From positions 66,127-130,126 of the forward strand of contig JAHHQZ010000001.1 of NCBI GenBank assembly GCA_020026075.1: a stretch of 64,000 bases of DNA, read 5' to 3'. The translations under genes were made by a program, and so were the position numbers. The DNA comes from Actinobacillus sp. (lineage in GTDB: Bacteria > Pseudomonadota > Gammaproteobacteria > Enterobacterales > Pasteurellaceae). This document shows positions 60,265-64,000 of the stretch, in pieces. Under the pieces are notes generated by a model. It worked only from the letters and a program-made list of their open reading frames with translations, did no database searches and was not told the origin of the DNA. Each line of letters starts with the position of its first letter. The stretch's first letter is position 1.

Positions 60265-63114
60265 TTAGGCTTTTAAGGTGCCTGCTTTTTCTAAGATAGG
60301 TCGCAAATACTTGCCTGTGTGGGAGTTTGGATTTTCTGCCACGCTTTCTGGCGTGCCTTGTGCGATGATTTGTCCGCCGCCTTTGCCACCTTCTGGACCG
60401 AGATCCACTAGCCAGTCAGCAGTTTTGATAACGTCTAAATTATGTTCAATCACCACAATGGTATTGCCCTGATCACGCAAACGATGCAACACCTGCAATA
60501 GCTGTTTAATGTCGGCAAAATGTAGACCCGTTGTTGGTTCGTCCAGCAAATATAGGGTTTTGCCTGTATCACGCTTAGACAGCTCTGCCGCCAATTTCAC
60601 TCGTTGTGCCTCGCCCCCTGACAAAGTGGTGGACGATTGCCCTAAGCGAATGTAAGAAAGCCCCACGTCCATTAGGGTTTGTAGCTTGCGAGCCAAGGCT
60701 GGAATAGGGGCGAAAAATTCGCAAGCCTCTTCCACTGTCATTTCCAACACTTCGTGAATAGTTTTGCCTTTGTAGCGAATTTCTAGGGTTTCACGGTTAT
60801 AGCGTTTGCCCTTACACTGATCGCACGGTACGTAAACATCTGGCAAGAAGTGCATTTCCACTTTCAACACACCGTCCCCTTGACAAGCCTCGCAACGTCC
60901 GCCACTCACGTTAAAACTAAAACGCCCTACGTTGTAGCCCCTTGCTCGTGCCTCTGGCGTACCAGCAAACAGCTCACGAATTGGCGTGAATACGCCAGTG
61001 TAAGTGGCTGGGTTGGAACGTGGTGTGCGCCCGATTGGGCTTTGGTTGATGTCGACCACTTTGTCGAAAAATTGTAAGCCATCAATAGATTTATACGGCG
61101 AAAATTGCTGGTTGCTGGCACGGTTAAGGGCATTTTGTGCCAATGGGAATAAGGTGTCGTTAATCAAAGTAGATTTGCCTGAACCTGACACGCCTGTAAC
61201 ACAAGTAAATAACCCCACTGGCACGTTTAGGGTTACATTTTTTAAATTGTTGCCCGTAGCACCACTTAGCACCAGTTCTCGTTTCGGATCCACTGGCGTG
61301 CGTACAGTCGGCACATCAATGCGATCCGTGCCAGCTAAAAAGCGCCCTGTTACAGAATGTGGGTTTTGCATAATTTCCTGCGCTGTTCCCTGCGCTACTA
61401 CATTACCGCCGTGTACCCCAGCACCAGGCCCAATATCAATAATGTGATCCGCTGCCCAAATGGCATCTTCATCATGTTCCACCACGATGACGGTATTGCC
61501 CAAATCACGCAAATGGAGCAAGGTTTTCAATAGGCGATCATTATCACGCTGGTGTAAACCAATAGACGGCTCGTCAAGCACATACATTACACCCACCAAA
61601 CCTGCGCCAATTTGGCTCGCAAGGCGAATACGTTGCGCCTCGCCGCCAGACAGAGTGTCCGCCGAGCGATCAAGGGATAAATAATTTAACCCCACATTCA
61701 CTAAAAACTGCAAACGATCGATAATTTCTTTTAGCACTTTTTCCGCAATTTTGGCTCGTTGACCGGTTAAATTGAGTTTTTCAAAACGTGCTAACGCCTC
61801 GCCGATACTTTGTTCCGCTACGCTCGGCAAATTGAAATCATCAATAAACACGTTACGAGCCTCTAAGCGTAAACGTGAACCCTGACAATCTGTACAAGCA
61901 CGTTGGCTCATCAATTTTGCCAATTCTTCACGCACCGTTTGCGATTCCGTTTCTTTATAACGGCGTGCCATATTGTTCAAAATACCTTCAAATGGGTGCT
62001 TACGGCGCACGATGTCGCCACGATCATTCACATACTGAAATTCAATATCTTCTGTGGTACCGTTTAAAATTAAATGACGAATTTTTTCCGGTAATTCCTG
62101 CCAAGGGGTTTTGATGTCAAACTGATAATGACGTGCCAAAGAACTTAGCATTTGAAAATAATAAAAATTACGGCGATCCCAGCCTTTTATCGCCCCACCT
62201 TCAAGGGAAATAGTCGGATTTTGCACCACACGATTTTCATCAAAATATTGCTGAACGCCTAAGCCATCACAAGTCGGACAAGCCCCCGCTGGATTATTAA
62301 AAGAAAATAAACGAGGCTCTAATTCCGACACGGAATAGCCACAATGAGGGCAGGCAAAATTCGCAGAAAACAGCAAGTTTTCTTGGCATTCTTGGTTTTT
62401 ATCCATCGGCACCACTTCCACAATACCGCCTGAAAGTTCCAATGCGGTTTCCAAGGATTGCGCCAAACGAGTGGTTAGATCAGAACGAATTTTAAAACGA
62501 TCCACTACCACTTCAATATTATGTTTTTGCTGTAATGCAAGCTTCGGCGGATCGGATAAATCACAAATTTCGCCATCAATTCTGGCACGAATATAACCCT
62601 GTGCCGCAAGACCAGCCAACAGTTTACTATGCTCCCCTTTGCGGTTAATCACCACTGGGGCGAGCAACATCATTTTACTGCCTTCTGGCAGGGTTAAAAT
62701 TTTATCCACCATTTGGCTAATGGTTTGTGATGTTAGCGGAATGTGATGGGTTGGGCAGCGTGGCTCACCCACACGGGCAAACAGCAAACGCAGATAATCG
62801 TGAATTTCGGTAATCGTCCCCACCGTAGAGCGAGGGTTGTGCGAAGTGGATTTCTGCTCAATGGAAATGGCAGGCGACAAGCCTTCGATGTGATCCACAT
62901 CAGGTTTTTCCATTAAAGACAAAAATTGACGAGCATAGGCAGAAAGGGACTCCACATAACGGCGCTGCCCTTCGGCATATAAGGTGTCAAAGGCCAAAGA
63001 AGATTTTCCAGAGCCTGAAAGCCCTGTGATCACAATTAACTTATCTCGTGGAATAGTTAGATTTATATTTTTTAAATTGTGGGTTCTCGCCCCACGAATA
63101 TCGATATTTTTCAT
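60265..63114 (-). CDS. uvrA: Excinuclease ABC subunit A
   Basis: Damage-recognition ATPase of nucleotide excision repair. The 949 residues show two ABC modules with GLSGSGKSSLAFDTLY (about 31-46) and GVSGSGKSTLINDTLF, two signatures (LSGGEAQRIRLA, LSGGEAQRVKLA), and zinc modules (CPHCGYSV ... CPTCDG; CEACQGDG ... CDQCKGKRY). Length is normal. Divergent from ssb. I found no CTG-N10-CAG LexA box in the shared region. Confidence 0.98.
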   Translation of the reverse strand: MKNIDIRGARTHNLKNINLTIPRDKLIVITGLSGSGKSSLAFDTLYAEGQRRYVESLSAYARQFLSLMEKPDVDHIEGLSPAISIEQKSTSHNPRSTVGTITEIHDYLRLLFARVGEPRCPTHHIPLTSQTISQMVDKILTLPEGSKMMLLAPVVINRKGEHSKLLAGLAAQGYIRARIDGEICDLSDPPKLALQQKHNIEVVVDRFKIRSDLTTRLAQSLETALELSGGIVEVVPMDKNQECQENLLFSANFACPHCGYSVSELEPRLFSFNNPAGACPTCDGLGVQQYFDENRVVQNPTISLEGGAIKGWDRRNFYYFQMLSSLARHYQFDIKTPWQELPEKIRHLILNGTTEDIEFQYVNDRGDIVRRKHPFEGILNNMARRYKETESQTVREELAKLMSQRACTDCQGSRLRLEARNVFIDDFNLPSVAEQSIGEALARFEKLNLTGQRAKIAEKVLKEIIDRLQFLVNVGLNYLSLDRSADTLSGGEAQRIRLASQIGAGLVGVMYVLDEPSIGLHQRDNDRLLKTLLHLRDLGNTVIVVEHDEDAIWAADHIIDIGPGAGVHGGNVVAQGTAQEIMQNPHSVTGRFLAGTDRIDVPTVRTPVDPKRELVLSGATGNNLKNVTLNVPVGLFTCVTGVSGSGKSTLINDTLFPLAQNALNRASNQQFSPYKSIDGLQFFDKVVDINQSPIGRTPRSNPATYTGVFTPIRELFAGTPEARARGYNVGRFSFNVSGGRCEACQGDGVLKVEMHFLPDVYVPCDQCKGKRYNRETLEIRYKGKTIHEVLEMTVEEACEFFAPIPALARKLQTLMDVGLSYIRLGQSSTTLSGGEAQRVKLAAELSKRDTGKTLYLLDEPTTGLHFADIKQLLQVLHRLRDQGNTIVVIEHNLDVIKTADWLVDLGPEGGKGGGQIIAQGTPESVAENPNSHTGKYLRPILEKAGTLKA

Positions 63115-63189
63115 TGTTCTTGTTCACTTTATTTAAATACAACATCAACAACACGCAACGAGCAACAGATTTGCCTGCTATTTTTTATG

Positions 63190-63211
63190 GTTTGCGATCA
63201 TTGTCGCATAA
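63190..63211 (+). promoter_or_regulatory. CRP-S (Sxy-dependent) competence site ahead of ssb
   Basis: The dyad TGCGA-TCATTG-TCGCA, flanked by TTT and TAA, has the C6/G17 bases that define Sxy-dependent CRP-S sites in H. influenzae rather than the TGTGA of ordinary CRP sites. Its centre (63200.5) is 41.5 bp before the start predicted from TAAAGT (63229-63234). ssb belongs to the competence regulon of H. influenzae. Confidence 0.7.
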
Positions 63212-63271
63212 TTCGACTTTTCAAGGGGTAAAGTATTTTTTAAACTGCTATCCCTAGTTTTTTTATAGCGT

Positions 63272-63287
63272 TAGGCCGGAATTTCAG
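63272..63287 (+). repeat. Single dispersed motif ahead of ssb
   Basis: TAGGCCGGAATTTCAG, a single copy in the uvrA-ssb gap. Confidence 0.6.
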
Positions 63288-63360
63288 GCAAAATAATGGG
63301 AATTTTTTTCTTAGAAATCAATCGTGGATTTCACCAATTCACACAGCAATGAGGTAATTT

Positions 63361-63903
63361 ATGGCAGGTGTAAACAAAGTTATTATTATTGGCAATTTAG
63401 GGAATAACCCTGAAATGCGAACAATGCCAAACGGCACCCCTGTAGCAAATATTAGTGTCGCTACCAGCGAAACTTGGACCGACAAAATGACCAACGAGCG
63501 CCGTGAACGCACCGAATGGCATCGTATTGTTTTGTTCCGCCGTTTAGCAGAAATTGCTGGCGAATATTTACGCAAAGGTTCAAAAGTTTACGTGGAAGGT
63601 CGCTTGCAAACCCGTAAATGGCAAGATGCTAACGGACAAGATCACTACACCACAGAAATTTTAGGCGATAGCTTACAAATGCTCGACAGTCGCCGTGATA
63701 GTGGTTATGGCGACAATGGCGGTTATCAAGGTTACAATCAAGCGCCACAACAACAAAGCTACAACGCACAACCAAGCTACACACCGCAACAAGCAGCCCC
63801 TGCACCACGTGTGCCACAACAAGCACCGCAGCAAGCTCCACAGCCGTCTGCGCCAAGCTATCCAGAAATGGATACTGTAGTTGATGACGACATTCCATTC
63901 TAA
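63361..63903 (+). CDS. ssb: Single-stranded DNA-binding protein
   Basis: SSB of 180 residues: OB fold (about 1-110; KVIIIGNLGNNPEMRTMPNG, TEWHRIVLFRRLAEIAGEYL, SKVYVEGRLQTRKWQD), a Gln/Pro/Ala-rich linker (about 118-168) and the acidic tip DDDIPF that recruits repair partners. SD GAGG. In naturally competent relatives it protects incoming single strands. Confidence 0.97.
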   Translation: MAGVNKVIIIGNLGNNPEMRTMPNGTPVANISVATSETWTDKMTNERRERTEWHRIVLFRRLAEIAGEYLRKGSKVYVEGRLQTRKWQDANGQDHYTTEILGDSLQMLDSRRDSGYGDNGGYQGYNQAPQQQSYNAQPSYTPQQAAPAPRVPQQAPQQAPQPSAPSYPEMDTVVDDDIPF

Positions 63904-63946
63904 GCCGATTACAAATAAAGGTTGTAATAAAAAATCCCACAATTTG

Positions 63947-64000
63947 TGACCTGACCCCAAAAACTTAGACTAAATTAATTTAAGGACTGGGCTCTGTATT
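63947..64000 (+). mobile_element. Probable end of an IS3-family insertion sequence (partial)
   Basis: The stretch starting TGACCTGACCCCAAAAACTT, 43 bp after ssb, resembles terminal repeats of IS3-family (IS150-like) elements, which often begin TG, contain a CCCC block and run into AAAA-GTT/CTTAGAC. The transposase and the other end would lie to the right, outside the window. Confidence 0.5.

Noticed and set aside
63115..63360. LexA (SOS) box between uvrA and ssb
   Set aside because: I looked for CTG-N10-CAG on both strands and found none; the strong dyad there is of the CRP-S type.

Overview
The window is ordinary chromosome from a member of the Pasteurellaceae, probably not a close relative of the best-studied species. 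Evidence: proteins of Haemophilus type (TehB, a P6-like Pal, MenF/MenD beside AlaA, cysS/ppiB and uvrA/ssb divergent pairs), moderate AT-rich composition and a CRP-S type competence site ahead of ssb. I could not run a search, so the genus is not named. There are no prophages, CRISPR arrays or rRNA genes. The only mobile DNA is what looks like the end of an insertion sequence in the last 54 bases.

Layout. 1-6.9 kb (minus strand): start of mreB, an unknown lipoprotein, a Tol-Pal cluster in an unusual order (tolB-pal, then ybgC-tolQ-tolR-tolA) and a HAD phosphatase. 7.1-11.3 kb: tmRNA, trpR, maeB (with a class II CRP promoter) and sodA (with an FNR-like box). 11.4-23.4 kb: pepD, gpt, the arginine transporter artPIQM with ARG boxes, pldA, glnD, uvrC, a DnaA-box-rich gap and tehB. 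23.4-30.8 kb (minus): the metY-rimP-nusA-infB-rbfA-truB transcription/translation cluster, then a kinase-like protein coupled to a 45-residue lipoprotein too short for usual ORF cut-offs. 30.8-36.8 kb: a YceB-like protein, thrS behind a leader with two tRNA-Thr anticodon-arm mimics, msrC, and a Slam translocon with its TbpB-like surface lipoprotein. 36.9-44.6 kb: dnaK with a zinc-finger-less dnaJ behind tandem heat-shock promoters, rep, tRNA-Ser and two tRNA-Arg, yjjP-yjjB and folA. 44.6-52.4 kb: trxA, menF-menD-dapB, alaA, ppiB, cysS. 52.5-64 kb: mfd, dusB-fis, der, cysQ, uvrA, ssb.

The most striking signal is a short repeat, AGGYYGGAATWTTT or its complement, occurring about 50 times in both orientations. 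It appears inside genes (in several reading frames) and as inverted pairs in gaps. Many inward pairs share a 43-44 bp architecture with a central AAAATTTT. The classic Pasteurellaceae uptake words AAGTGCGGT and ACAAGCGGT occur about once each. The density, the paired terminator-like use and the intragenic copies are what is known for uptake signal sequences, so I propose a separate uptake-signal dialect. The CRP-S site ahead of ssb independently supports a competence regulon.
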